Shown: piece by piece, positions 23,717 to 32,623 of the stretch
Layout: every line of letters begins with the position of its first letter
Position numbering within the stretch: the first letter of the stretch is position 1
From: a virus
Virus record (IMG/VR): IMGVR_UViG_3300029985_000005
Coordinates: 1 to 43,911 of that record
Length of the DNA stretch: 43,911 bases
Reading direction: 5' to 3' (one strand)
The notes under the pieces: generated by a model
The model's database searches: none
The model's input: the letters and a program-made list of their open reading frames with translations, nothing else
What the model was told of the DNA's origin: nothing
Program-made: the position numbers and the translations under genes

Positions 23717-24280
23717 CTATCCCACCTTTAAATTATTAAACGAAGACAATGCGGAATTAACTTCAGTATTTGTCGCAGCGGTTCCTTGTTGCGTTCCTCG
23801 ATCAACGGTTGTTGCATCTGTAGGACTTTGAGGAACTATTCCGTACTGCGGTGTAACAAATCGTATTTGTCGCATACTTAACGCAATAGTTATGCCATTG
23901 TAAATATCCGCATCTTCTTGATGCGGTAACGCGGCAATAACTTGATTAGTATATGTTCCGGTACGCGTTTGAACTGTTAACAATGTTGCATTTGCGTAAT
24001 ATTGTTTTATCGCTTTGTATACATCAGGGTAATCGACGGACGTGACTAGTATAGAAATATCGATATCGATCGGCAGTATTATCCTATGATCGCTAATAAT
24101 AGTTCCGGTTTCTGTCGGATGTTCCATGACTTTTGCTTGTTCACGCACTAAAACTTTTAACGGTCTCGCGTTCTTGAAAAGCTGGGTACCGCCCGATGTG
24201 AATATAGCGACAGTATCTACAGTCGTTGTCGGCAACAGCGCCTGTATAGTTGCGAGCGGGTTAAAATTAACGATAGCCAT
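23717..24280 (-). CDS. Dit-like/tail-hub adaptor protein
   Basis: 187 residues. ARPLKVLVREQAKVMEHPTETG then SDHRIILPIDIDISILVTS and YKAIKQYYANATLLTVQTRTGTYTNQVIAALPH match Dit-like N-terminal domains of myophages. A Thr/Asn-rich C-terminal tail follows. It lies directly after the tape measure gene, as expected. Confidence 0.78.
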   Translation of the reverse strand: MAIVNFNPLATIQALLPTTTVDTVAIFTSGGTQLFKNARPLKVLVREQAKVMEHPTETGTIISDHRIILPIDIDISILVTSVDYPDVYKAIKQYYANATLLTVQTRTGTYTNQVIAALPHQEDADIYNGITIALSMRQIRFVTPQYGIVPQSPTDATTVDRGTQQGTAATNTEVNSALSSFNNLKVG

Positions 24281-25623
24281 TAATTGTGTCTTCCGTCTGA
24301 GAAATAATTAACTACTTTCCACAATTCAGATTCTATTGATTTGCCTATCGCTTTTGAAACCCCTTGTGCATCCGTTGCCTGTGTTTGTACCTGAATTGAA
24401 TCTACATTCACATGCACATTGCGGTTAAATGCTGAATTATTTAAAACACTGTTATTAGTTTGTGAATTTAACGGGGATGTCTCCGCAGCTAGTAAATAGT
24501 TTTTACTTTTTTGCATCATGCCGCGAATGTCATAGCTGTTATCTTGCTCCGGTGATAACAACCCGGACACTGTGCTACCTGCCAATTCTCCGAGTTGTTC
24601 GCTCGCAGCGCCCAATGGCGAAAGTAACGCAAATAAATATTTAGCCCATTTTTTTAAGATATCTGTAACTGTGTTATCACCTTTTTTCCACGCTTCGACA
24701 AATGAGTTAAAAAATTCTATATTATCTTCAACTACGTCATGTATTTTTTGGAACACTTCACCGAATGCAACTCCCAATACTAAAATCTCACCCCCGATAA
24801 GTATTATCGGCGAAGCCAGCGCACCTAAACTTATAGCTAATGCAGTCGCAGCCAGCGTCATTCCTGCAAATGCGCCAATCACGAAACTAGTGTGCTGCTG
24901 TAAATATTGAACGAACGGCACTATGCCTTTATTTAATAGCCACGTAAATGCTGGTAATAATTCTGTGTTTAAACGCGTGTATAAATTTCTAAAAGATTGA
25001 CTTAAGTCTAAAGTCGCAGTGTCAAATCTACGTGCTATTTCTGCGTCTTTTTCTGTTGTTAATCCGAATTTCCCAAGTGATTCTAAAAGCTCATCGAGTC
25101 CTGCTTTACCTTTTTGTAAAAGTAAAATAGTAGGGTCTGTTATGCCGAGTGAACGCCCGTACATGAACGCTTGAACACGATTCATGCGCTGAAACGCATC
25201 TGCTAAAAGCGGTAAAGTACGTAAAGCAATTTCAGGTGTAGTGCCGAGATGTTGCGCCAATCCCATCAACGAATTTTTAAAATCATCCGTTGTGCCGCCG
25301 ACTCGTTTTACCGCTTCACCCCACCTGTCAATTTCTTCAGAACTTACACCTAATACTTGAGATGCTTTACTAAGAGACGTGGAATATTGTTCTGCTTCTT
25401 TGAAATTCATTAAAATTTCATGCGCAGACCAAACGGATGCAACTAAACTTGCGAACGATGTAGCTAATCCTAAGAATTTTTGTCCAACGTTTAAAACATT
25501 TCTATCAACTGCATTAAGCGACTTTTGCAACTTTTCAGTTGTTTTCTCTGCTTCTTCGGTGCCTTTTTTTAAATCTGAGGTATCAGATTTAAATAGCAAA
25601 TAAAACGTTTCAAAAACAGACAT
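24280..25623 (-). CDS. tail tape measure protein
   Basis: 447 residues. N-terminal coiled coil (SDLKKGTEEAEKTTEKLQKSL), SSEEIDRWGEAVKRVGGTTDDF in the middle, and hydrophobic helices at about 245-285 (IGAFAGMTLAATALAISLG, IILIGGEILVLGVAFG) typical of tape measures. By the usual relation of length to tail size this implies a short contractile tail. Located right after the chaperone frameshift region. Confidence 0.88.
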   Translation of the reverse strand: MSVFETFYLLFKSDTSDLKKGTEEAEKTTEKLQKSLNAVDRNVLNVGQKFLGLATSFASLVASVWSAHEILMNFKEAEQYSTSLSKASQVLGVSSEEIDRWGEAVKRVGGTTDDFKNSLMGLAQHLGTTPEIALRTLPLLADAFQRMNRVQAFMYGRSLGITDPTILLLQKGKAGLDELLESLGKFGLTTEKDAEIARRFDTATLDLSQSFRNLYTRLNTELLPAFTWLLNKGIVPFVQYLQQHTSFVIGAFAGMTLAATALAISLGALASPIILIGGEILVLGVAFGEVFQKIHDVVEDNIEFFNSFVEAWKKGDNTVTDILKKWAKYLFALLSPLGAASEQLGELAGSTVSGLLSPEQDNSYDIRGMMQKSKNYLLAAETSPLNSQTNNSVLNNSAFNRNVHVNVDSIQVQTQATDAQGVSKAIGKSIESELWKVVNYFSDGRHN

Positions 25624-25628
25624 AGCAA

Positions 25629-25880
25629 TTACCTGCGCTCTTGTGATTTTTTACCATGTTCTATCGCTAAATATTCGTTGTATTTAGTAACCGCTATTAT
25701 TTCCCACAAATCAAATGCTTCTTCTAATGTGTAAATAGTTTTTAATTCGTTAAGGGTGGCTTTTCCGGAACTGACGATTGCGCCGATGAAGCCGTCAACG
25801 TTTTTAAAATCCACTGTTGGACTCTCAGGGCGAAATCGTCGAATAAATTCGAGAGGCGCCCGTTTTGCAAAAAACTGCAA
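25629..25880 (-). CDS. tail assembly chaperone, frameshift extension (T part)
   Basis: Open reading frame in the -1 frame relative to the 25742-26170 gene. Apart from a TTG at 25880 immediately after an in-frame stop, there is no good start or ribosome-binding site, so it should be translated only as a -1 fusion. [32 protein letters not shown] resembles the distal part of GT-type chaperones. The predicted fusion is 180 residues whichever of two slippery sites is used. Confidence 0.8.
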   Translation of the reverse strand: MQFFAKRAPLEFIRRFRPESPTVDFKNVDGFIGAIVSSGKATLNELKTIYTLEEAFDLWEIIAVTKYNEYLAIEHGKKSQERR

Positions 25881-26170
25881 TTATACTCCAACACTTCAGA
25901 TTCTAATTTCATTAAAATTTCCCAGTCAGGCACATGGTTTTTAATTAATTCTTTTGTCGTTAGTCTAAAAGGCGCATCATTTATTTTAACTGCAACAAAA
26001 GACATTAACTCAAGCATAATCGCTTCGTTATCAGAGTACGTATTAATCTTCGGTACGGCTGTCATCGGATACTGCGTTACTATCTTACGACCTGATATAG
26101 CGTCAAATTTAGAAATAATATAAGTGCTATCTTTTATCATTATCTCTTTCGGATCTAGTAAGGGAATCAT
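25742..26170 (-). CDS. tail assembly chaperone (G part)
   Basis: 142 residues. Lies between tail tube and tape measure, the invariant chaperone position. [27 protein letters not shown] and [16 protein letters not shown] are helical. The start overlaps the tube gene stop (ATGA). Its 3' part overlaps the -1 frame T extension by 139 bases and contains two canonical slippery heptamers. Confidence 0.85.
   Translation of the reverse strand: MIPLLDPKEIMIKDSTYIISKFDAISGRKIVTQYPMTAVPKINTYSDNEAIMLELMSFVAVKINDAPFRLTTKELIKNHVPDWEILMKLESEVLEYNCSFLQNGRLSNLFDDFALRVQQWILKTLTASSAQSSVPEKPPLTN
25802..25874 (-). promoter_or_regulatory. candidate programmed -1 frameshift sites
   Basis: In the zero frame of the G gene, T_TTT_TTG lies at 25874-25868 and T_TTA_AAA at 25808-25802, both XXXYYYZ heptamers. 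Four bases after the second lies a possible stem TGACG/CGTCA (25797-25793 with 25776-25772, 16-nt loop). The downstream site is closer to the classical strong sequence. Confidence 0.75.
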
Positions 26171-26613
26171 AATCCACCTACCCTATTTTCAAAGCTAAAG
26201 CTATAGGGTTTAGTTTTCAAACGTCCAGCACTTGCGACTGAACTTGCAGGCATACCGTCCGTTAAAAACCCATTTTCTAAAACAACAATGTTTCCTGAGG
26301 GATATATGCCCGTCATCGTAATCACGTCTCTTGCGCTTGATTTATTTTTACCTGTGCGATTCGCTTCTAATAGAATTGCTAAGTTGATATCCGAAAAACT
26401 ACCTGGAATAACATTCAACGTGACTTTAATCGGATTCGGTTTTTGCCACACAACTAAATCGCCGTTGAGCCCCATCCCACTATCGCCAATTTGCAAAACT
26501 GGGAAATCGAACGGATCAGAATCGTCTGCAAAATCTGATATAAGTAGTCCCACCGGGAAACTATTCGATGCTAAAATGCTAACGACTAGTCCAAAACCTG
26601 AAATATTTTCCAT
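26167..26613 (-). CDS. tail tube protein
   Basis: 148 residues, DUF3277-like: [47 protein letters not shown] and [17 protein letters not shown] are typical of myophage inner tube subunits. It lies immediately after the sheath gene. It forms the rigid channel through which DNA passes. Confidence 0.85.
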   Translation of the reverse strand: MENISGFGLVVSILASNSFPVGLLISDFADDSDPFDFPVLQIGDSGMGLNGDLVVWQKPNPIKVTLNVIPGSFSDINLAILLEANRTGKNKSSARDVITMTGIYPSGNIVVLENGFLTDGMPASSVASAGRLKTKPYSFSFENRVGGL

Positions 26614-26624
26614 GTTCTAATCCT

Positions 26625-28388
26625 TTAAATTAGGGTATGTACGCCATTAACTTTTCTAATAACATCGTCTTTGCTGTAAACTAAAGTATATGTCGCTTGA
26701 TACACAATCGGGTTTGAGCCAACAGGCGTGATCACGACGCCTAACCAATACCCACTGTTTTGCACTTGATACCAAGCTTGCGGATCACCCGTGATTGATG
26801 TGATATACAACTGCTGCACTGTGTTAAGAGTTTTACCGACGCTGATCGTTCCATTGTTTATTGCTTGCGAAATAACACTTTGCAATATTGTTCGTATTAA
26901 TCCAACCCCTTGTGAGTTTGCCGGAACTTGACCGAGACTCAACAGCAACGACATGATTTGCGCGCCCGCTGCATCTTTCAGCCAAATTTCATTCGCATAA
27001 ACATTCATATCAGCTGGATCAGTTGCCAGACCCATCAACACGCCGGTTTGATAAAACGCAATCAACTGTCCCGCAGTTTGTGTAACACCGTAATAATTAA
27101 TCCGTAACGCATCATATGCATTAGCATCTACATCATCTGCAACACTCGGCGTTAATCCTGCCACTTGTTGAAACTCATAATTTTGCACGGAATTAAAAGC
27201 GCTATAATTAGTTGCAGCCATGATCATTTCGGGAAACATTTCAGGAAATTGCAAACTGCTAAACGTTAGAAGTTCCGTAGAAGTTCCAGACGAATTATTA
27301 GATAGCGTTAATCCTGTGGTGCCTATCAATCCCGTTACGATTGTTCCTGCTGGCAAATCACTCGCTGCATCAGCAATAGGCATGCCAACTGTGACATTAG
27401 CGTTAGATGTTAAATTAGTAACTTGATTAGAGCTTGATGTTAAAGTACCGGTCAGTTGAAAAGTAATTGACGGAGATAAAGTCAATCCCACGCCGCCGAT
27501 CGACGCAAGTGCAGTTGCCCACGCGCTCGCATTAGCAACCGATACTGCTTGCGAATACATGTATAGCACATTCTGACTTTTGTTCCAGTTTGCCGCATCA
27601 ATAACATTTTGCTCTGTGACATTTAAATTTGTTAAGAAACCAAATGAACCAAAATTATTAGATGCAGTTGCTGAATTTGTTAAAGTCTGCGTAACACTCT
27701 CAACAGCAGATCCATTAGCCCAAATCGCGCCTCCGCTAATATACGATCCATCCACTCCGGTTTGTTCAGGCAGCCAACCCAAAAAGCCAGAACCAGTAAT
27801 GTCAGTCCCGCCACCGCCGGATAATACGTTAATAACTGCTGCACCTGCTGCACCCCCTACTAGGTCAAATCCGCCACGCACTGAATCATACGTAACAGTC
27901 GCACTTGTCCACAACGCGCCACCGCCCGTTTCTGCTTGTATTGCAGTTTGAATCACAGTTGCAACCGCTGCCAGACTTGCTGCTGCTGAAAAATTTAAAG
28001 CCGAAAGCGTAAAGGTAAAACCGCCCATAGTTAAAACAAACGAACCCGAGGTTACGGCTGTCCAATTTGCTAAAACTTGAGTAACTCCTGCGATCGCATA
28101 GATTCGCGGAGCACACGCAACATTTACCCATCTTGCGAATTGAATCGATTGTGGCGTTGTAGTGTTTTTACTAATCCACGAAAAATAAAACAACGATCTT
28201 TGGTATTCTTCTGATTGAAATCCAAAATAGCTCGCCACTTCAGCAGCAGTGGTAAATGAAATGAAAGACTGTGGAGGTAAAAGCGGGTTATTTGTAAATA
28301 GACGTGCAACTAATTCTCTTTGCGCAACCGTGACGCCTGCGCCGATCCCTGACACGATATTCACATATCGATTAAACGATATAGTCAT
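26625..28388 (-). CDS. tail sheath protein, DUF3383
   Basis: 587 residues. N-terminal FNRYVNIVSGIGAGV..., SFISFTTAAEVASYFGFQSEEYQRSLFYFSW is the DUF3383 signature; C-terminal NNGTISVGKTLNTVQQLYITSITGDPQAWYQVQNSGYWLGV is also standard. Residues about 311-377 form an extra beta-module (VGMPIADAASDLPAGTIVTG) inserted in the middle. Establishes contractile-tail morphology. Confidence 0.92.
   Translation of the reverse strand: MTISFNRYVNIVSGIGAGVTVAQRELVARLFTNNPLLPPQSFISFTTAAEVASYFGFQSEEYQRSLFYFSWISKNTTTPQSIQFARWVNVACAPRIYAIAGVTQVLANWTAVTSGSFVLTMGGFTFTLSALNFSAAASLAAVATVIQTAIQAETGGGALWTSATVTYDSVRGGFDLVGGAAGAAVINVLSGGGGTDITGSGFLGWLPEQTGVDGSYISGGAIWANGSAVESVTQTLTNSATASNNFGSFGFLTNLNVTEQNVIDAANWNKSQNVLYMYSQAVSVANASAWATALASIGGVGLTLSPSITFQLTGTLTSSSNQVTNLTSNANVTVGMPIADAASDLPAGTIVTGLIGTTGLTLSNNSSGTSTELLTFSSLQFPEMFPEMIMAATNYSAFNSVQNYEFQQVAGLTPSVADDVDANAYDALRINYYGVTQTAGQLIAFYQTGVLMGLATDPADMNVYANEIWLKDAAGAQIMSLLLSLGQVPANSQGVGLIRTILQSVISQAINNGTISVGKTLNTVQQLYITSITGDPQAWYQVQNSGYWLGVVITPVGSNPIVYQATYTLVYSKDDVIRKVNGVHTLI
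27258..27458 (-). repeat. beta-module copy 3, in the tail sheath
   Basis: Encodes residues about 311-377: STSS-type strand, then VGMPIADAASDLPAGTIVTG and LTLSNNSSGTS. More diverged than copies 1 and 2. Boundaries approximate. Confidence 0.55.
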
Positions 28389-28390
28389 TC

Positions 28391-28939
28391 TTAAACTCCT
28401 TCAATGTCTACTACATAAGTATTTACAATCGGCACGCTGTTAACACGTGTGTTTAGATATGTTAGTGTAAATTCAAACGAAGGTATCGCTTCAAAATTAT
28501 CTTTGTCGTCTGTAAAATACGAATTAACAATATCCTTAATTCTTAAAATTCCAATTCCTGATGCATTGAGTATATCGCGAGTATTATCACTTTGCATTAT
28601 GCTTGACACTTCCTTTATCAAATCAGCGGCTGTATAGTTAGATATGACGTTCGGATATTGAAGTACTAAGCCTGAAATTCGATACGTTGTCTCATAATAC
28701 TGAGTTTCCGTATGCGTTATCGTACTCGCTATTTCGTCATATACGTTTAATCGTCCTAAAAATCCGTACCTTTTATCTGCAAGTTTAGTGATAAACACGG
28801 TAGGAGAATTAGGAACGCCTTGTTGTGTCGGCTGATTAGCTTGCTTTACTAAAACGTTTTTGAATCCATCCGCTACCAGTCCATTATTTATAATCGGCAA
28901 AATAATTTGATATAGCTGATTATCTGTTTTAACGGCCAT
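28391..28939 (-). CDS. neck/tail terminator protein
   Basis: 182 residues. NVLVKQANQPTQQGVPNSPTVFITKLADKRYGFLG and YYETTYRISGLVLQYP resemble neck terminator (gp12-like) proteins of myophages. It lies just before the sheath gene, where the terminator capping the tail tube belongs. Confidence 0.75.
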   Translation of the reverse strand: MAVKTDNQLYQIILPIINNGLVADGFKNVLVKQANQPTQQGVPNSPTVFITKLADKRYGFLGRLNVYDEIASTITHTETQYYETTYRISGLVLQYPNVISNYTAADLIKEVSSIMQSDNTRDILNASGIGILRIKDIVNSYFTDDKDNFEAIPSFEFTLTYLNTRVNSVPIVNTYVVDIEGV

Positions 28940-29385
28940 TAAGTTTCCGCCGATGCAAACGCACCGTTACCGAAATTCTGGTTATTAGCTGAGAAACCGA
29001 ATATAGATTTATTACCGGTGTCTTGACCTAGGAACACACATAAAACACCTTTCCAACCGTCAATGCTAAACCAATCCGTATTCGATTCGCATTGAAAACG
29101 TTGTCCGTTATATGCGATTTGATCGGCTGAAACTTTTCTTTCAACATCTAAAATCGGATTGGATGTATAGAATGTATAGTACGATTTTTGAAAATCTAGT
29201 CCGTACTGCGCGTATAATCTTTTAGGCACGGGTTGAAAACTGCCAACAATTACAAACGGGCTGGAATACGTTGTCACGTCTTGCCCTACAGCGTTAAGCG
29301 ATCGACCCGCGAATTTATAGTATAAAACTGTTTGTTTCGCTATAACACTGAGTGCCATTTTTAAAATGTTTTGACCAGGTATCAT
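28939..29385 (-). CDS. head-tail connector/collar protein
   Basis: 148 residues. SSPFVIVGSFQPVPKRLYAQYGLDFQKSYYTFYTS... is a pattern found in small neck proteins of DUF3383-sheath phages. ATGA overlap with the preceding gene; the stop overlaps the terminator gene start. A second Met at 29358 lacks a ribosome-binding site. Confidence 0.65.
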   Translation of the reverse strand: MIPGQNILKMALSVIAKQTVLYYKFAGRSLNAVGQDVTTYSSPFVIVGSFQPVPKRLYAQYGLDFQKSYYTFYTSNPILDVERKVSADQIAYNGQRFQCESNTDWFSIDGWKGVLCVFLGQDTGNKSIFGFSANNQNFGNGAFASAET

Positions 29386-29879
29386 ACTGATTCTACCTTG
29401 CTCGTCAGAGCACCTAACATTACACCCGTGTCTACTAGTGGCTTGTCTAGCGCCCCTATCGTTTTTTTATTATTTTTTCGATGCAAACGATTGTAAATAG
29501 TGACCGGGCTTAACGGCGGTTCGTATATTTCCGCTATTTTTTTACGTATATCCCCCGCTGCGATTAAACCTATTCTTTCTAGCGAATTTTCAATTGTCAT
29601 CTGACCGTGAATAATATTTATCGCGTCTTTTTCTAGTTGAGAACGCCACACATTCTCTTGCTCTACGATCGTTGTGCGCATAAATGATCGCGCAGGAATA
29701 TGCTTAAAAGGGTTGCCGTATTCATTAGTTGCTGCCGCTTCTGCTATTGTTACATTCGTATCCGCGTATGTTGCTTTATTTATCCAACCTACTTTCACCG
29801 CTTTATCCGATATGTTTTTAACGGAATTTAATATAGTCCGTTTTATGACACTTTCTATGCGTTTTAATTCGACGGCCAT
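29382..29879 (-). CDS. neck protein, HK97 gp10/virion morphogenesis-like
   Basis: 165 residues. IPARSFMRTTIVEQENVW and KPLVDTGVMLGALTSKVE are the conserved landmarks of gp10/gpS-type tail-completion proteins. Located in the neck gene block between DUF4054 adaptor and collar protein. Confidence 0.78.
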   Translation of the reverse strand: MAVELKRIESVIKRTILNSVKNISDKAVKVGWINKATYADTNVTIAEAAATNEYGNPFKHIPARSFMRTTIVEQENVWRSQLEKDAINIIHGQMTIENSLERIGLIAAGDIRKKIAEIYEPPLSPVTIYNRLHRKNNKKTIGALDKPLVDTGVMLGALTSKVESV

Positions 29880-30313
29880 AGCGAGCCACCTTGATATCCA
29901 AATGCTGCGCGAGGCGCGCTGCCCCCTATATAAAACCCACCTGCTGAATTAACTTGTAACAATGCTAGCAACTGTTGCCCGTAAGGACTGGTTGATAGCC
30001 ACCACTGCCATTGGTTTTTCAAAGGCGGGGGTGTTAATCCCACGGTTATTTTATCAATTGTCGAGTTTTGCACAAGATACGGTATCGTTCCCGAAGCTAT
30101 CAAATCGGAAATATACGTTAAATGCGCAGTCATCAAATTGATTGCATAATCTCGAGTATCACCTTGAACATTTCCACACCCATCAATATCCGACACGTAA
30201 TTTATCGCACTGTTCCAAAACGCTTGCAAAGTATTTTGTGAATACTTCGCTGCGTTAGAGTACGCTGGAAACAATGCGATAAACGTAGAATAGTTAAAAA
30301 CTATCGTCGTCAT
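29864..30313 (-). CDS. head-tail adaptor, DUF4054
   Basis: 149 residues. FIALFPAYSNAAKYSQNTLQAFWNSAINYV then YAINLMTAHLTYISDLIASG and SPYGQQLLALLQVNSAGGFYIGG are the DUF4054 pattern. It docks beneath the portal. Starts 4 bases inside the preceding gene. Confidence 0.88.
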   Translation of the reverse strand: MTTIVFNYSTFIALFPAYSNAAKYSQNTLQAFWNSAINYVSDIDGCGNVQGDTRDYAINLMTAHLTYISDLIASGTIPYLVQNSTIDKITVGLTPPPLKNQWQWWLSTSPYGQQLLALLQVNSAGGFYIGGSAPRAAFGYQGGSLWPSN

Positions 30314-30711
30314 ACTATCTTGATTCTTTTAAGTGTTGGCGTTTCATCTTCTGAATAGTCCCCTCTTGCATAATCGCTCATAGTGTAGGGAGCCGATCGA
30401 TCTTTCGGGTTCATATCTTCCGTAAGTTTATCTTCAGACTTTTGTTTTTTAGAAAAGGTGATAAAACCTTTTTTAACGTGTCGCATAAAAGTTTCATTTT
30501 GTTGTAAAAACGCCATGTCTTCATCGCTTACAGCCGTAGTCACGCCATTCGGAGTCCAAATACCTACATTATCTGCATTTTTCGCGACACCGTGACCACC
30601 ATTGATCAACACTCTTTTTTGAATGCGATTAAGACCTTGACCTTTTTCGGTCGGGTAATACATGCAATAGTAAGTACTGTTAGTTGCGGTTGAACACACG
30701 TAGTATGTCAT
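30310..30711 (-). CDS. small virion-region protein, paralogue A
   Basis: 133 residues. MTYYVCSTATNSTYYCMYYP, KRVLINGGHGVA and VSDEDMAFLQQNETFMRHVKKGFITFSKK align directly with the next gene's product, with two insertions. A polar C-terminal extension (about 95-133) is unique to this copy. Function unknown; position between capsid and neck genes suggests a minor virion or assembly role. Confidence 0.7.
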   Translation of the reverse strand: MTYYVCSTATNSTYYCMYYPTEKGQGLNRIQKRVLINGGHGVAKNADNVGIWTPNGVTTAVSDEDMAFLQQNETFMRHVKKGFITFSKKQKSEDKLTEDMNPKDRSAPYTMSDYARGDYSEDETPTLKRIKIV

Positions 30712-30956
30712 AATTCTTTCTCCGGACTCTCTTTAGAATAAGTGATAAAACCGTTCTCAACATGTCGCATAAAAGATTTATTGTCTTTTAAAATTACCAT
30801 GTCTTCATCACTGACAATCGTTAAGACGCCTTCTTTATATCTTTTTTTATCTACGTCGAAGCCTGCTTTGATCAATACCTTTTTCTCGATACGATCTTTA
30901 GCATACTTACAATAGTATGAATCACTATCCGCTTTCGAATAAACATAGAATGTCAT
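30708..30956 (-). CDS. small virion-region protein, paralogue B
   Basis: 82 residues. MTFYVYSKADSDSYYCKYA, KKVLIKAGFDV and VSDEDMVILKDNKSFMRHVENGFITYSKE match paralogue A along its length. The two genes overlap by ATGA and clearly arose by tandem duplication. No named family recognised. Confidence 0.7.
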   Translation of the reverse strand: MTFYVYSKADSDSYYCKYAKDRIEKKVLIKAGFDVDKKRYKEGVLTIVSDEDMVILKDNKSFMRHVENGFITYSKESPEKEL

Positions 30957-30971
30957 CTAGCACCTCATGTT

Positions 30972-32075
30972 TTAGATATCAAAGTATCTAACCATAGCGT
31001 ACGGACGTTTACACATTACGCCTGAAGTCGCATTTGAGTAATCTTCTTCGTATCCCTTAGCAAGTTGCTGCACACCTAAAACTTGAAACTTGGTAGGCAC
31101 AACTTGTAAAAAGGTTCGGCCGCCATCTGTGGACATGTCGTTAATCTGCTCTGCGTAAAGATAAAAAACATTATCCGAAGAATGCGCAGCATTAAGCTGA
31201 GGTGCAGATTCAACACGGCAACGCGGATACGCGTTTGTCAACCAGTCTCTAACAGAAATACCAAAGTCAGTAACAGTCGTTAAATAGTCAACAGAACCTG
31301 TTGCAACTGCTAAAGTTAAATCGACATTTTCCGGATCAATCGTATCTTGTGAATTGTTACGTAATGTTTGAATCGCAGTACGAATGTCGTTACAAATTTC
31401 TAAGAACGATTTAACAGACCAAGTAAAACCATTAGCGCCTGTCGCAACTTGCACATACGCGGGTTCATTCGGATCATTTAAAAATCCGTATGTCAAGTTA
31501 TTACCGCCGTTAAAACCGTTAAAACCGGTGTTATTACGCATGATTTCTAAAGACAGTGCAGCTGCTTCACGTTTCATGCCTGCATCGTCTACTAACTGAC
31601 GTGCTGCACGTGCTGCTTCTAAATTCCCTACTTTTAAACCTTCTTCGAATCGCACAACGGATCGATACACGTAATTTACGTTCCAGCTGCCCATGGGCAC
31701 ATTGGTTGTGTCACCGTAAGGTACCGCAGAACCCGTGCGCTCCATAACGCCTTGGACTACTTGTTCATCTTCCCAAGAACCGCTTATCATCATCCCGACT
31801 AAGTTATCTATTTTTCGCGCAGCAGTCACAATAAATACAAAACCAGGAAGCCAATTTTGTAAAAATTGCACTGGTGTGCCGATGCTTCCAACTGTGACAG
31901 TTGGTTGCAAAGTATCCGCTGCATACTTGTGTCTTTCCATCAGCTGTCTAACTGACCCATCAGTTAAATTAATACCGAGTTTTTTTAAACCTCGATATTC
32001 TTTAACATCAAAATCGTCATATGCATGGATTTTTCGGGGAGAAATGTAGTGCCCCTCTTCGCGTCTATTTAACAT
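30972..32075 (-). CDS. major capsid protein, DUF2184
   Basis: 367 residues. SIGTPVQFLQNWLPGFVFIVTAARKIDNLVG, SWEDEQVVQGVMERTGSAVPYGD and SWNVNYVYRSVVRFEEGLKVGNLEAARAA match DUF2184 capsid proteins. AAGGATG precedes the start. Follows cement and protease genes as expected. Confidence 0.93.
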   Translation of the reverse strand: MLNRREEGHYISPRKIHAYDDFDVKEYRGLKKLGINLTDGSVRQLMERHKYAADTLQPTVTVGSIGTPVQFLQNWLPGFVFIVTAARKIDNLVGMMISGSWEDEQVVQGVMERTGSAVPYGDTTNVPMGSWNVNYVYRSVVRFEEGLKVGNLEAARAARQLVDDAGMKREAAALSLEIMRNNTGFNGFNGGNNLTYGFLNDPNEPAYVQVATGANGFTWSVKSFLEICNDIRTAIQTLRNNSQDTIDPENVDLTLAVATGSVDYLTTVTDFGISVRDWLTNAYPRCRVESAPQLNAAHSSDNVFYLYAEQINDMSTDGGRTFLQVVPTKFQVLGVQQLAKGYEEDYSNATSGVMCKRPYAMVRYFDI

Positions 32076-32096
32076 ATTTTTTCATCCTTAAAATGA

Positions 32097-32621
32097 TTAG
32101 GTCGGAACGCCAATGCCTGGGTTTAGAGTAAGAACTGCTAACGCAACTCCGCTCGCGGCAGTCACTGTAAAGTTATCAACTACTGCATATGCCCACGATT
32201 TACCGCCTGGAAGAGAAGTAGTCGGCGCAACAGTTGAAAGCGCACCTGTGGTGTTATCGAATATGACCCAGTCGCCGATGCTTGCAGACGCAGGCAAAGT
32301 TGCAATTATCTGACCCATCGTCATACATTCAATTTGTGTAAAATTGGGAACAGTCAAAGTAGGAGATAAAGGCGAACCGCTCGTACCGAACAACGCAACT
32401 TCTTTCGGCGCTGCAAGAATACCTGCATAGCCTAGCGTGCCGCCGCTACCGGCTTGGCAAACACCTTGTGATGTCACTGTACATGCTGTCGCACCGATTA
32501 TATTGTAAGCGGCACTCGCTGAGTTGATAGAGAAACTCTGTGCTCTCCATGGACTGTCGCTGAATTGTTCGCCGGGAACGCCGAAGCCTTGCACTAAACT
32601 CACAGTTGATTGAAAACCCAT
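32097..32621 (-). CDS. capsid cement/decoration protein
   Basis: 174 residues, Ala/Gly/Thr/Ser-rich beta protein (GVPGEQFSDSPWRAQSFSINS...GYAGILAAPKEVALFG). Proteins of this pattern between the protease and DUF2184 capsid are structural cement proteins. No catalytic motif. Confidence 0.78.
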   Translation of the reverse strand: MGFQSTVSLVQGFGVPGEQFSDSPWRAQSFSINSASAAYNIIGATACTVTSQGVCQAGSGGTLGYAGILAAPKEVALFGTSGSPLSPTLTVPNFTQIECMTMGQIIATLPASASIGDWVIFDNTTGALSTVAPTTSLPGGKSWAYAVVDNFTVTAASGVALAVLTLNPGIGVPT

Positions 32622-32623
32622 CG

